A DNA stretch of 36,670 nt from an uncultured Collinsella sp. (GTDB lineage: Bacteria > Actinomycetota > Coriobacteriia > Coriobacteriales > Coriobacteriaceae). Position numbers and translations under genes: made by a program. The notes below the pieces were generated by a model. It saw only the letters and a list, made by a program, of their open reading frames with translations, was not told the origin of the DNA and did not search any database. Numbering within the stretch: position 1 is the stretch's first letter; each line of letters begins with the position of its first letter. This document shows, one piece after another, positions 8,132 through 16,384 of this stretch. Location of the stretch: contig UQEO01000009.1 in assembly GCA_900540095.1 (NCBI GenBank), positions 1 to 36,670 of the forward strand, read 5' to 3'.

Positions 8132-8143
8132 ACGGAGTAGGAC

Positions 8144-9172
8144 CTAACCCCGTATGTCCCTAACAGTCGAGCGTTCGACCAGCGTGCTCGGCACATGAAT
8201 CGCCTCGATAGACGAGCTCTCTCCAATCGCCGCCTCAAACGCAAGCTTACCGACACCGCGCAAATCAAATCGCAGCGTCGTCAGCCGATTGTGAGGAACA
8301 AGTCCCTCGAGTGCGTCGTCGATACCAACCACGCTCACGTCGTCGGGCACGGACAGGCCCGCGTTCTCGAGCGCGGCGATAACGCCCAGCGCCATCTGGT
8401 CATTTGCCGCAAGCACGGCAGTCGGCGTCTGCGACCCGCCGGCAAGCACCTCGGCCGCAATCCGCTCGCCCATGGCGTACCCACTGTCCGCACTCCAATC
8501 GCCACGCAGCATCGGAGCGGCATCGACATGAGCACGACCCAGCGTATCGCGCCAACCGGCCTCACGAAAACGCGAGGAAATCGAGTTTTCCGGACCCGCC
8601 ACAAACCGCATATTCGAGTGACCATGTTCCAGCAGATAATTGGTCAACAGCTCGCACGAACCATACTGGTCGGAGTCGATCGTCGTGCAGCGCGGATGCG
8701 CATACATGGACAGGATGACCGTTCGCACTCCCGGCTGGGGAACAAACTCCTCAAAATCGGGAGCCATGCGGTTCATGTTGAGAATCATGCCGTCGACGGG
8801 TCGCTCGACCATGCGGCGCGAGGCATCGGCAAGTGCATAGGGCTTGTCGCCGCCCATCTCGATCATAGTGACGGCAAAATCATGCTCGCGCGCCGCTTGC
8901 ATGATACCCTCGAGCGTCGCCAGGTTACCGACACGTGTGATGTTGTACATGCACAGGCCAATAGAACGATACGACCCGCCGCGCAACGCCGCTCCAGCAA
9001 AATTGGGACGAAAGCCCAGCTCTTCCATGGCGGCCAGCACACGCTTGCGCGTCTTTTCCGTCACGTTGGGCATACCGTTGACCACGCGAGACACAGTCTG
9101 GCGGCTCACGCCAGCGAGCGCCGCAACCTCTGCCGCGCTCGCCGAACGACCATTCCTTGTCTGCTGATCCAT
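8144..9172 (-). CDS. LacI-family repressor 2
   Basis: This is a LacI-type regulator of 342 residues from the ATG at 9172; an upstream in-frame ATG at 9229 would give 361. I prefer a start near 9172-9181 because LacI family proteins begin just before the helix-turn-helix (here AAEVAALAGVSRQTVSR); a GTG at 9181 has AGCAGG five bases upstream. The variable recognition-helix pair is Arg-Gln. The sugar-binding domain follows. Three operators with TGAGCACG half-sites lie between it and bgl2, so it probably represses bgl2-EIICB-2 and itself. No T-tract terminator is visible 3' of it; the palindromic array lies there instead. Confidence 0.9.
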   Translation of the reverse strand: MDQQTRNGRSASAAEVAALAGVSRQTVSRVVNGMPNVTEKTRKRVLAAMEELGFRPNFAGAALRGGSYRSIGLCMYNITRVGNLATLEGIMQAAREHDFAVTMIEMGGDKPYALADASRRMVERPVDGMILNMNRMAPDFEEFVPQPGVRTVILSMYAHPRCTTIDSDQYGSCELLTNYLLEHGHSNMRFVAGPENSISSRFREAGWRDTLGRAHVDAAPMLRGDWSADSGYAMGERIAAEVLAGGSQTPTAVLAANDQMALGVIAALENAGLSVPDDVSVVGIDDALEGLVPHNRLTTLRFDLRGVGKLAFEAAIGESSSIEAIHVPSTLVERSTVRDIRG

Positions 9173-9232
9173 GCCTTCCACGCTAACCTGCTTCCCAACT
9201 ATTCCCCGCGCCCATGGCGCATCGTACATACA

Positions 9233-9250
9233 TTGATAACGTGCTCATGA
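9233..9250. promoter_or_regulatory. LacI2 operator O3
   Basis: TTGATAACGTGCTCATGA, half-sites TGATAACG and TGAGCACG, lies just upstream of lacI2. Its centre is 132 bp from O1. Confidence 0.6.
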
Positions 9251-9294
9251 TACCCGAGCCATATACCACAACATGAAAACTTCTGTCAATCAAA

Positions 9295-9322
9295 ACCGCT
9301 TACCGAACAAATACAACCGTTC
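9295..9322 (+). promoter_or_regulatory. ACCGTT box pair in the lacI2/bgl2 region
   Basis: ACCGCTTACCGAACA and ACCGTTC repeat directly with cores exactly 21 bp apart, as at lacA and lacF. Confidence 0.5.
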
Positions 9323-9362
9323 GCAGCTGTTTGAAGTTGTTTTGTTTCTATACATCCCAGCC

Positions 9363-9405
9363 GGATGTTAACGTGCTCATTGTCAAATGTTCACGTGCTC
9401 ATTTT
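9363..9405. promoter_or_regulatory. LacI2 operators O1 and O2
   Basis: ATGTTAACGTGCTCATTG (centre 9372.5) and AATGTTCACGTGCTCATTTT (centre 9394.5) share the TGAGCACG half-site and are 22 bp apart. They lie about 120-150 bp upstream of bgl2. Confidence 0.75.
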
Positions 9406-9522
9406 GGTTCTAATCATTTTAAGATAGTGTTTATCGGGCTTTTTCACCGCTGAACGCTAACCAGGGAGCCTCCTGAGCGCAAACGCACAATATCGAACAG
9501 CGAGACGAGAGGATGTATGCAT

Positions 9523-10965
9523 ATGTCTTTGCTAAACCGCGTACAGCAGCTGCCGAAGGGCTTTGTTTGGGGCGCCGCAACCGCCGCGTACCAAACGGAA
9601 GGTTCCACGAAGGTGGCAGGCAAGGGTAAGACCATGTGGGACGATTACCTTGTCGCCCAGGGTCGCTTTTTGCCCGACCCGGCCAGTGATTTCTACAACC
9701 GCTACGAGGAGGATATCCGCATTTCTGCCGAGCATGGACTCAACGCCATTCGTGTGTCCATCGCCTGGACCCGCATCTTCCCCAACGGCGACGATGCCGA
9801 ACCCCTCGCCGAGGGCGTTAAGCACTACCACGAGCTGTTCGCCTGCTGCAAAAAGTATGGCGTCGAGCCCTATGTGTCCCTGCATCACTTTGACTCCCCC
9901 GCCGCCCTGTTCAACCAGGGCGACTGGCTCAACCGCAAGACCGTCGACGCCTATGTGCGCTATGCCGAGTTCTGCTTCCGCGAGTTCCGCGAGGTCAAGA
10001 ATTGGTTCACCATCAACGAGCTCATCAGCCTCTCGCACTCCCAATACATCCAAGGCAACTTCCCGCCCAACCATCACTTTGATGTGACGAGCGGCATCCA
10101 GAGCCAGCACAACGAGCTCGTTGCCCACGCCCGCGCCGTCAACCTGTATAAGGATCTTGACGAGACCGAGCACCTGGGCGGACGCATTGGCATGGTCAAC
10201 GTCCTGACGCCGGCATATCCTGCCACCGACTCGCCCGCCGACCAGCACGCCGCCGACCTGTACAACGCCTTCTACACCGACTTCATCATGGACGGCGCCT
10301 TCCTGGGTCACTACTCCGCGCGCACCCTCTCTCTCATCAACGAGATTCTGCGTGCCAACAACGCCACACTTACGGTTGAGGACAGCGACATGGAGGAGCT
10401 CGCCAAGGCGGCGCCCCGCAACGATATGTTCGGCCTCAACTACTATCAGTCGGCGTTTATCGCCGCCTACGATGGCGAGTCCACCAACAGCTTTAACGGC
10501 ACCGGAGACAAGGGCACCTCGTGCTTTAAGTTTAAGGGCGTCGGGCAGCAGGTCGATATGCCGGGTATCCCCACCACCGACTGGGATTGGCTCATCTACC
10601 CGCAAGGCCTCTACGACACGCTCAAGCACATCAGCGCCACCTATCCCAACCTCCCCGTCATCTATATCACCGAAAACGGCCTGGGCCACAAGGACCCCGA
10701 GCCCGACGCAAACGGCATCGTCGCCGATCCCGAGCGCATCGACTTTGTCGACCAGCACATGGAGAAGGTGCTCCAGGCGCGCGCCGAGGGCGTCGACGTC
10801 CAGGGCTACTTTATCTGGAGCCTGCAGGACCAGTTCTCGTGGGCCAATGGCTATAACAAGCGCTACGGCCTGTTCTACATCGACTTCGACACGCAAAAAC
10901 GCTACATCAAGCAGTCGGCACTCTGGTACAAGGAGCTCGCCGACACTATGGCGGACGCGCAGTAG
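9523..10965 (+). CDS. lacG: 6-phospho-beta-galactosidase 2 (GH1, LacG-like)
   Basis: This GH1 enzyme has 480 residues from the ATG at 9523; an ATG two codons earlier (9517) is also possible, and both follow GAGAGGA. The acid/base Glu is in FTINEL (Glu166) and the nucleophile in YITENGLG. The phosphate-binding loop FSWANGYNKRYG is intact. It is the most divergent of the three GH1 paralogues: VWGAATAAYQTEG replaces VFGGATAAYQVEG and TINEL replaces TFNEI. The substrate may therefore differ. It is the first gene of its operon, whereas in the other two modules the permease comes first. EIICB-2 follows after 176 bp with a hairpin in between. Confidence 0.88.
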   Translation: MSLLNRVQQLPKGFVWGAATAAYQTEGSTKVAGKGKTMWDDYLVAQGRFLPDPASDFYNRYEEDIRISAEHGLNAIRVSIAWTRIFPNGDDAEPLAEGVKHYHELFACCKKYGVEPYVSLHHFDSPAALFNQGDWLNRKTVDAYVRYAEFCFREFREVKNWFTINELISLSHSQYIQGNFPPNHHFDVTSGIQSQHNELVAHARAVNLYKDLDETEHLGGRIGMVNVLTPAYPATDSPADQHAADLYNAFYTDFIMDGAFLGHYSARTLSLINEILRANNATLTVEDSDMEELAKAAPRNDMFGLNYYQSAFIAAYDGESTNSFNGTGDKGTSCFKFKGVGQQVDMPGIPTTDWDWLIYPQGLYDTLKHISATYPNLPVIYITENGLGHKDPEPDANGIVADPERIDFVDQHMEKVLQARAEGVDVQGYFIWSLQDQFSWANGYNKRYGLFYIDFDTQKRYIKQSALWYKELADTMADAQ

Positions 10966-10987
10966 CGCATCGCCTCGCTTTCCCCCG

Positions 10988-11032
10988 AGAAGGGAGCGGC
11001 CCTATGCGATACAAACCCAGCCGCTCCCCTCT
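10988..11032 (+). other. Intercistronic stem-loop between bgl2 and EIICB-2
   Basis: AGAAGGGAGCGGC pairs with GCCGCTCCCCTCT (one mismatch) around a 19-base loop, with no T-run. It is positioned as in the other two operons and may set the ratio of enzyme to permease mRNA. Confidence 0.45.
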
Positions 11033-11141
11033 CTCCCCCTGGGACCGACCCCGCCTGCACCCGGGCTTTTAGCAAGCGGGAGACCATATAGGTTTTCAAC
11101 GTCCATGCCATTAAGATTTCATGCAAAGAGGAGCGTGAACT

Positions 11142-12902
11142 ATGGAATCGATCGTTAAGTTCTTGGAGAAAGGTCAGCCGTACTTCGACAAGGTCTCTAA
11201 GAACATCTACCTTCAGGCCATTAAAGACGGCTTTTTGGCAGCAATGCCCATCATCCTGTCTTCTTCTGTCTTCCTGCTTATTTCGACCCTGCCGGGCGTT
11301 GTCGCCACGGTCGGCGGCTTTACGCTGCCCGACTGGTGGAACGTCGACGTCGTGAACTTCTGCAACAAGGTTTACAACTTCACGATGGGCGTCGTGGGCA
11401 TCATGGTCGCCGGCACCACCGCAAGCGCGCTGACCGGCTCCAAGAACCGCCGCATGCCTGCCGGCAAGGCCATCAACGCCACGAGCACCATGGTCGCCGC
11501 CATGTGCGCTATGCTCATCTTGGCCGTTACCCAGACGAGTGCCAAGATCGACGGCGCCGATGTCTCGGTGTTCTTTACCGACAACATGGGCACCAAGGGC
11601 CTGCTGAGCTCCTTTGTCGCCGCATTTGCCACGGTCAACATCTATGCCTTCTGCATTAAGCGAGACATCACCATCAAGCTGCCCAAAGAAGTCCCCGGCG
11701 CCATCGCCCAGAACTTCCGCGACATCTTCGCCTTCAGCTTCTCCATCCTGTTTGTCGCCGTCATCGACGTTATCTGCCGCACCTGCTTGGCCGTCCCGTT
11801 TGCCAACGTCATCTCCACGCTGGTGAGCCCGCTGTTCGCCGCTGCCGATTCCTACGCCGGCCTCGCCCTCATCTGGTTCATGATCCCGCTGTTCTGGTTC
11901 ATGGGCATCCACGGCCCCTCGGTCGTTAAGCCTGCCCTCAACGCCGCGCTGTTTGGCAACATCACCACCAACCTCGCCACGCTGCAGGCCGGCGGTCACC
12001 CCGCCCTCGCCCTGACCGAGAACTTCGGTAACTACATCGGCGAACTCGGCGGCACCGGCGCCACGTTCATTGTCCCGATCATCTTCCTGCTCTTTATGCG
12101 CTCCAAGCAGCTCAAGGCCGTCGGCAAAGCCTCTGTCGTACCCGTGATGTTCGCCGTCAACGAGCCGCTGCTGTTCGCCGCGCCCATCATCCTCAACCCG
12201 TACTTCCTGATCCCGTTCCTGTTTGCCCCCGTGGCCAACGTCCTCATTGGTAAGTTCTTCATCGACTTTTTGGGCATGAACGGCTTTATCTATGCCATGC
12301 CGTGGGCACTCCCCGGACCGATCGGCACCTTCATCGACACCAACTTCCAGCCGATCTCTCTGGTCCTGGTTGTCGTCCTGCTGGTCGTTGACTTCTTGAT
12401 CTACTACCCGTTCTGCAAGGCCTACGACAACGTCCTGTGCAAGCAGGAGGCCGAGACCCTGGCCGAAGAAGAGGCCGAGGAGACCAAGGCCGTCAAGACC
12501 GCTGCCGCCCCCGCCGTTGAGGCTCCTGTTGTCGAGACCGCTTCTGCCACCGAGGCCTCCGCAGCTCCGTCCGCCCTTAAGGGCAAGGATCTGAGGGTTC
12601 TGGTTCTGTGCGCTGGCGCCGGCACCTCTGCACTGCTCGCCAACGCGCTTAAGGAAGGCGCCGACGAGCTGGGCATCGACATTACCGCCAACGCCGGTGC
12701 CTACGGCAGCCACTACGCCATCATGGACCAGTACAACGTCATCGTCCTGGCTCCGCAGGTTCGCACCTATTACAACGAGATGAAGGCCGACACCGACCGC
12801 CTGGGCATCACGCTGCTGTCGCCCAAGGGCAAACAGTACATCGACCTCACTAAGGATCCCAAGGGCGCCGTCGCCTGGATCGAGGAAAACCTCGAGGCAT
12901 AA
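11142..12902 (+). CDS. lacE: Lactose-family PTS EIICB permease 2
   Basis: This 586-residue EIICB protein has a membrane EIIC domain (to about residue 420), an Ala/Glu/Val-rich linker (about 428-480), and a C-terminal EIIB domain with phosphocysteine Cys490 in LCAGAGTSALLANAL. EIIC landmarks GIHGPSVVKPA and NEPLLFAAPIILNP are intact. GAGGAG eight bases before the ATG supports the start. It is the second gene of the LacI2-controlled operon and ends in a clear terminator. It is closer to permeases 3 and 4 in the EIIB domain than to permease 1. It must borrow a IIA, most simply LacF. The sugar is inferred from family and from the neighbouring 6-phospho-glycosidase. Confidence 0.9.
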   Translation: MESIVKFLEKGQPYFDKVSKNIYLQAIKDGFLAAMPIILSSSVFLLISTLPGVVATVGGFTLPDWWNVDVVNFCNKVYNFTMGVVGIMVAGTTASALTGSKNRRMPAGKAINATSTMVAAMCAMLILAVTQTSAKIDGADVSVFFTDNMGTKGLLSSFVAAFATVNIYAFCIKRDITIKLPKEVPGAIAQNFRDIFAFSFSILFVAVIDVICRTCLAVPFANVISTLVSPLFAAADSYAGLALIWFMIPLFWFMGIHGPSVVKPALNAALFGNITTNLATLQAGGHPALALTENFGNYIGELGGTGATFIVPIIFLLFMRSKQLKAVGKASVVPVMFAVNEPLLFAAPIILNPYFLIPFLFAPVANVLIGKFFIDFLGMNGFIYAMPWALPGPIGTFIDTNFQPISLVLVVVLLVVDFLIYYPFCKAYDNVLCKQEAETLAEEEAEETKAVKTAAAPAVEAPVVETASATEASAAPSALKGKDLRVLVLCAGAGTSALLANALKEGADELGIDITANAGAYGSHYAIMDQYNVIVLAPQVRTYYNEMKADTDRLGITLLSPKGKQYIDLTKDPKGAVAWIEENLEA

Positions 12903-12935
12903 GACGCTGACACCACCTGCCACTTGCAGACAATA

Positions 12936-12974
12936 AATGGCCCGTGCATCGATGTGTGATGCGCGGGCCATTTT
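12936..12974 (+). terminator. Terminator of the bgl2/EIICB-2 operon
   Basis: AAATGGCCCGTGCATC pairs with GATGCGCGGGCCATTT and is followed by TTGTTT, 33 bases past the EIICB-2 stop. Confidence 0.85.
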
Positions 12975-12998
12975 GTTTAGACCGCACCCGTCCTCCTG

Positions 12999-13221
12999 TT
13001 CATCTCGATCTGTAACAGCTAGGACCGAAAAACTCGGCTAGATGTTACAGATCGAGATGAACGCACAGGCCAAGCCGAAAATCTCAATCTGTAACATGTA
13101 GACCACTTTTGACCGTCTAGTTGTTACAGATCGAGACAAACGGAATAAGCCGGACCGAATTGTCTAAATCTGTAACAATTAGCTGAGATTTTCGGCTCTA
13201 CCTGTTACAGATTAAGATGAA
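12999..13221. repeat. Palindromic repeat array 2 (three units)
   Basis: Units lie at 12999-13061, 13081-13140 and 13160-13221, with an 80-82 bp period. Unit 1 is the cleanest copy in the window: a perfect 19-bp arm TTCATCTCGATCTGTAACA with its reverse complement, then CTAG and the loop. Its loop GGACCGAAAAACTCGG is the type A loop in reverse orientation; units 2 and 3 carry type B (ACCACTTTTGACCGT) and type A (CTGAGATTTTCGGC) loops. The array lies between the EIICB-2 terminator and the 3' end of lacI3, ending 14 bp from its stop. Confidence 0.88.
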
Positions 13222-13235
13222 CAGGCCGAGCACGT

Positions 13236-14246
13236 CTACGCCCGCAGGTCCTTCACGCTGGAACGCTCGACCAACACGCCCGAGACGAGCGTACGGCTTC
13301 TGGAGCTCGGGGCTTCCAGACCTGCGACAACCTCGTTGAGCGCACGGATGCCCAGTTCGCGATGACGGAACTTCACCGACGTCAGAATCGAGTTGGGAAT
13401 CGTCTTGTAGAGCTCATCGTCGAAGCCGATCACGGACACGTCGTCGGGCACACTCAGACCCTTGTCACGTAGAGCCATCATCACGCCGTTTGCCATGCAG
13501 TCGTTAGCAGAGAGGACCGCCGTGCAATCGGGCTTATCGGCAAGCACAAGGCCCGCGGCATAGCCACTATCCGCATTCCAATCGCCTTGCAGAGGCTCGG
13601 GCGGCTCAACGCCACGCGCCTCGAGTGCCGCACGCCAACCTTTCATACGACACTGGCTCGACAGCGCCTCTTTCTTACCAGAGACGAAGTATACGTTCTT
13701 GTGCCCACGATTTAAGAAGTACTCGCACGCCATGCGCGCACCACCCTCTTGATCGTCACTAACGGTAGAGCAGGCAGGATGCTCCATCGGCGTGATAATC
13801 ACCGTCTTGAGGTCTTTCGGTGCCTCAAAGGTATCAAAGTCATCGACCATCTGGCGCAGGTTGAAAATCATGCCGTCGACGGGAAGCTGCGACATCCTAC
13901 GCGCCGCTTCGGCAAGGGTCATCTTCTCCCCCGCCCGCTTTTTGATCATCGTGAGAGCAAAGCCTCGCTCTTCGGCGGCATCGGCGATACCGTCAATCAT
14001 GTCCACGGCGCCGCCCGACAAGTGAAACAGCACGACGCCGATGCACCCGTAACGGCCCAACTTGAGTGAACGCGCGGCAAAGTTCGCCCGGAACCCGAGC
14101 GCCTCCATGGCCGCATGGACCTTATCGCGTGTCGACTCTCGCACGCTATCGGGCTCGTTGATCACACGCGACACCGTCTTGAGAGAAACGCCCGCGGCAA
14201 TCGCCACATCGTTCATCGAGACGTTTTTCTTGTCCATCGTTGCCAC
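13236..14246 (-). CDS. LacI-family repressor 3
   Basis: This LacI-type regulator is 336 residues from a GTG at 14246 preceded by GGAG; an ATG three codons later (14237) or a far upstream ATG (14315) are alternatives. The helix-turn-helix reads MNDVAIAAGVSLKTVSR with the variable pair Leu-Lys. A sugar-sensing domain follows. It is divergent from EIICB-3/bgl3, and a perfect operator palindrome made of TGACAACG half-sites lies in the gap, so it probably controls that operon. It has Lys-rich stretches (IKKRAGEK) that differ from its two paralogues. The inducer is unknown. Confidence 0.9.
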   Translation of the reverse strand: MATMDKKNVSMNDVAIAAGVSLKTVSRVINEPDSVRESTRDKVHAAMEALGFRANFAARSLKLGRYGCIGVVLFHLSGGAVDMIDGIADAAEERGFALTMIKKRAGEKMTLAEAARRMSQLPVDGMIFNLRQMVDDFDTFEAPKDLKTVIITPMEHPACSTVSDDQEGGARMACEYFLNRGHKNVYFVSGKKEALSSQCRMKGWRAALEARGVEPPEPLQGDWNADSGYAAGLVLADKPDCTAVLSANDCMANGVMMALRDKGLSVPDDVSVIGFDDELYKTIPNSILTSVKFRHRELGIRALNEVVAGLEAPSSRSRTLVSGVLVERSSVKDLRA

Positions 14247-14319
14247 TGCTTCTCCACTCGGTTCTCTATCACTTGTTTTTTGCGTTCTAGCATACACTAC
14301 CTGCCCGACTGACAAATCA

Positions 14320-14350
14320 ACCGTTTACCGGACAATATCGACCACTCACC
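14320..14350 (+). promoter_or_regulatory. ACCGTT box with GAACA-like repeat in the lacI3/EIICB-3 region
   Basis: ACCGTTTACCGG is followed 21 bp later by a degenerate copy ACCACTCACC. Between and overlapping them, GGACA-ATATC-GACCA (14330-14344) resembles the GAACA-ATATC-GAACA repeat of lacF. Both shared motifs thus overlap here. Confidence 0.45.
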
Positions 14351-14375
14351 CGTATATCCTTGTTGCTCTTTCAAA

Positions 14376-14419
14376 AATGTCTTACGTTGTCATTAACGAA
14401 ATGACAACGTTGTCATTTC
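14376..14419. promoter_or_regulatory. LacI3 operators
   Basis: AAATGACAACGTTGTCATTT (centre 14408.5) is perfectly palindromic, extending to 22 bp at 14398-14419. A second site, ATGTCTTACGTTGTCATT (centre 14385.5), shares one TGACAACG half-site. They lie 100-145 bp upstream of EIICB-3. Confidence 0.8.
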
Positions 14420-14521
14420 GCAATGCCTTCCTTAAGCAGGAAGGTTTCCGGGCAGTCCTGACCATCCATCGACGACCAGTTCCATCCACATGCATCGCTC
14501 ATCAAGTAGCAAAGGAGCTCT

Positions 14522-16309
14522 ATGGACGCCATCGTAAAGATGCTCGAAAAGCATCAACCGTTCTTTGAGAAGATCTCGAGGAACATATACCTCCAGGCCA
14601 TCAAGGACGGATTCCTTGGGTGCATGCCCATTGTCCTCACCTCTTCGATCTTTCTGCTCATTGCCACCCTTCCCGGCGTAGTCGGTGTCACGCTGCCCCA
14701 GCCGCTCATCGACTGGTGCAACAAGCTCTACAACTTCACCATGGGCGTCATGGGCATCATGGTTGCCGGCACCACTGCCAAGAACTTCACGGCTTCCATG
14801 AACCGTCGCATGCCCGCCGGCAAAGTGCTCAACGACTGTTCCACCATGGTGGCCGCCCAGTGCAGCATGCTGCTGCTCGCAGTCACGCAGTTCACCACCA
14901 AGTTCAACGGCTCCGAACTTTCGGTCTTCGATTGCACCAGCATGGGTACGCGCGGTCTGTTCTCGGCCTATATCGCCGCGTTCATTACCGTGTGGGTCTA
15001 CAAATTCTGCGTCTCGCGCGATCTGACCATCAAGCTGCCCAAGGAGGTCCCGGGCGCCATCGCTCAGAACTTCCGCGACATCATCCCCTTTGGCGGCGCC
15101 GTCATCATCTGCGGCATCATCGATGTCGTCGTGCGTAACCTCATGGGCGTTCCGTTCTCCGAGCTCCTTATCAAACTGCTCTCCCCGCTCTTTACCGCTG
15201 CAGAAACCTATCCTGGCCTTATCCTTATCCAGGCAGCCACCGCGTTCTTCTGGTTCATCGGCGTCCACGGCCCCTCGATCGTCCAGCCGGGCATCGACCC
15301 CATCCGTCTTGCCAACCAAGCCGAAAACCTGCAGGTTCTGCTGGCAGGCGGCCACCCCGCCCACTCCCTCACCTTTAACATGTCGCTCGTGGGTGAATTC
15401 GGCGGCACCGGCGCCACGTTCATCGTGCCGCTTCTGCTGATTCTCTTTATGAAGTCCAAGCAGCTCAAAGCCGTCGGTAAGGCCTCGATTGTTCCTGTTG
15501 CCTTCGCCGTCAACGAACCGCTGCTCTTTGGCGCGCCGATGATCCTTAACCCCTACATGCTCATCCCCTTTGTTGCCGCCGGCTGCGTCAACGTGAGTGT
15601 TGCCAAGTTCTTTATCGATAACGTGGGCATGAATGGCTTCTCCTTCGTGGTGCCTTGGGCCACCCCCGCCCCCATCGGCATTTTCATCACCACGAACTTC
15701 CAGCTTATTGCCCTGGTATTTGTCGCGATCATCATCTTGCTGGACGCCATCATCTACCTGCCGTTCTTGAAGGCATACGATAAGCTGCTCTGCGACCAGG
15801 AGGCCGAGCGCGCCGCCGAGCTGGGTCTCGAGTCCAACGGTGCCGCTGCCATTGCCGCCAGCACCTCTGCGCCCGCTGTCGAGCAGACCGCCGCTGTCAC
15901 CACTGCCGCCGAGCCGACCGCCGCTGCCGCCGACAGCAAGCCTGTCGCCGATCAGCCCGAGCCCTCCGCCGACGCATCCGCTAAGAAGGACGTCGATGGC
16001 CTGAAGGTCCTCGTCCTGTGCGCCGGCGCCGGCACCTCTGCCATGCTTGCCAACGCCATCAAGGAAGGTGCTGCACAGACCGGAGAGAATATTGCTTCCT
16101 CCGCAGGCGCTTATGGCCAACACACTGCCATCATGGATCAGTACGACGTCATCGTGCTCGCCCCGCAGGTACGCAGCTATTACAACGACATGAAGGCCGA
16201 CACCGATCGCCTGGGCATTAAGCTGCTCGCCCCGCGCGGTAAGGAATATATCGACCTTACTCGCGACCCCGCCGGCGCCATCAAGTGGCTCCGCGAGAAC
16301 CTCGACTAG
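14522..16309 (+). CDS. lacE: Lactose-family PTS EIICB permease 3
   Basis: This 595-residue EIICB has a membrane EIIC domain with VHGPSIVQPG and NEPLLFGAPMILNP, then the longest linker of the set (about 425-490, Ala/Thr/Pro/Ser-rich), then the EIIB domain with phosphocysteine Cys500 in LCAGAGTSAMLANAI. The start is set by AAAGGAG four bases before the ATG. It is first in the operon controlled by LacI3 and is followed after 75 bp by bgl3. Two EIIC positions differ from paralogues 1 and 2 (FGAPM instead of FAAPI), near the presumed sugar-binding region, which may reflect a different substrate. No IIA is encoded nearby. Confidence 0.9.
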   Translation: MDAIVKMLEKHQPFFEKISRNIYLQAIKDGFLGCMPIVLTSSIFLLIATLPGVVGVTLPQPLIDWCNKLYNFTMGVMGIMVAGTTAKNFTASMNRRMPAGKVLNDCSTMVAAQCSMLLLAVTQFTTKFNGSELSVFDCTSMGTRGLFSAYIAAFITVWVYKFCVSRDLTIKLPKEVPGAIAQNFRDIIPFGGAVIICGIIDVVVRNLMGVPFSELLIKLLSPLFTAAETYPGLILIQAATAFFWFIGVHGPSIVQPGIDPIRLANQAENLQVLLAGGHPAHSLTFNMSLVGEFGGTGATFIVPLLLILFMKSKQLKAVGKASIVPVAFAVNEPLLFGAPMILNPYMLIPFVAAGCVNVSVAKFFIDNVGMNGFSFVVPWATPAPIGIFITTNFQLIALVFVAIIILLDAIIYLPFLKAYDKLLCDQEAERAAELGLESNGAAAIAASTSAPAVEQTAAVTTAAEPTAAAADSKPVADQPEPSADASAKKDVDGLKVLVLCAGAGTSAMLANAIKEGAAQTGENIASSAGAYGQHTAIMDQYDVIVLAPQVRSYYNDMKADTDRLGIKLLAPRGKEYIDLTRDPAGAIKWLRENLD

Positions 16310-16323
16310 TTCCTCCCTCTGTT

Positions 16324-16350
16324 GGTGCCCGGACCCCCAGTTTGGGCACC
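16324..16350 (+). other. Intercistronic stem-loop between EIICB-3 and bgl3
   Basis: GGTGCCC pairs with GGGCACC around a 13-base loop. It has no T-run. It corresponds in place to the hairpins of the other two operons. Confidence 0.4.
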
Positions 16351-16384
16351 TCTCCCTATTCGTATCCCACAGAAAGGATGACTC

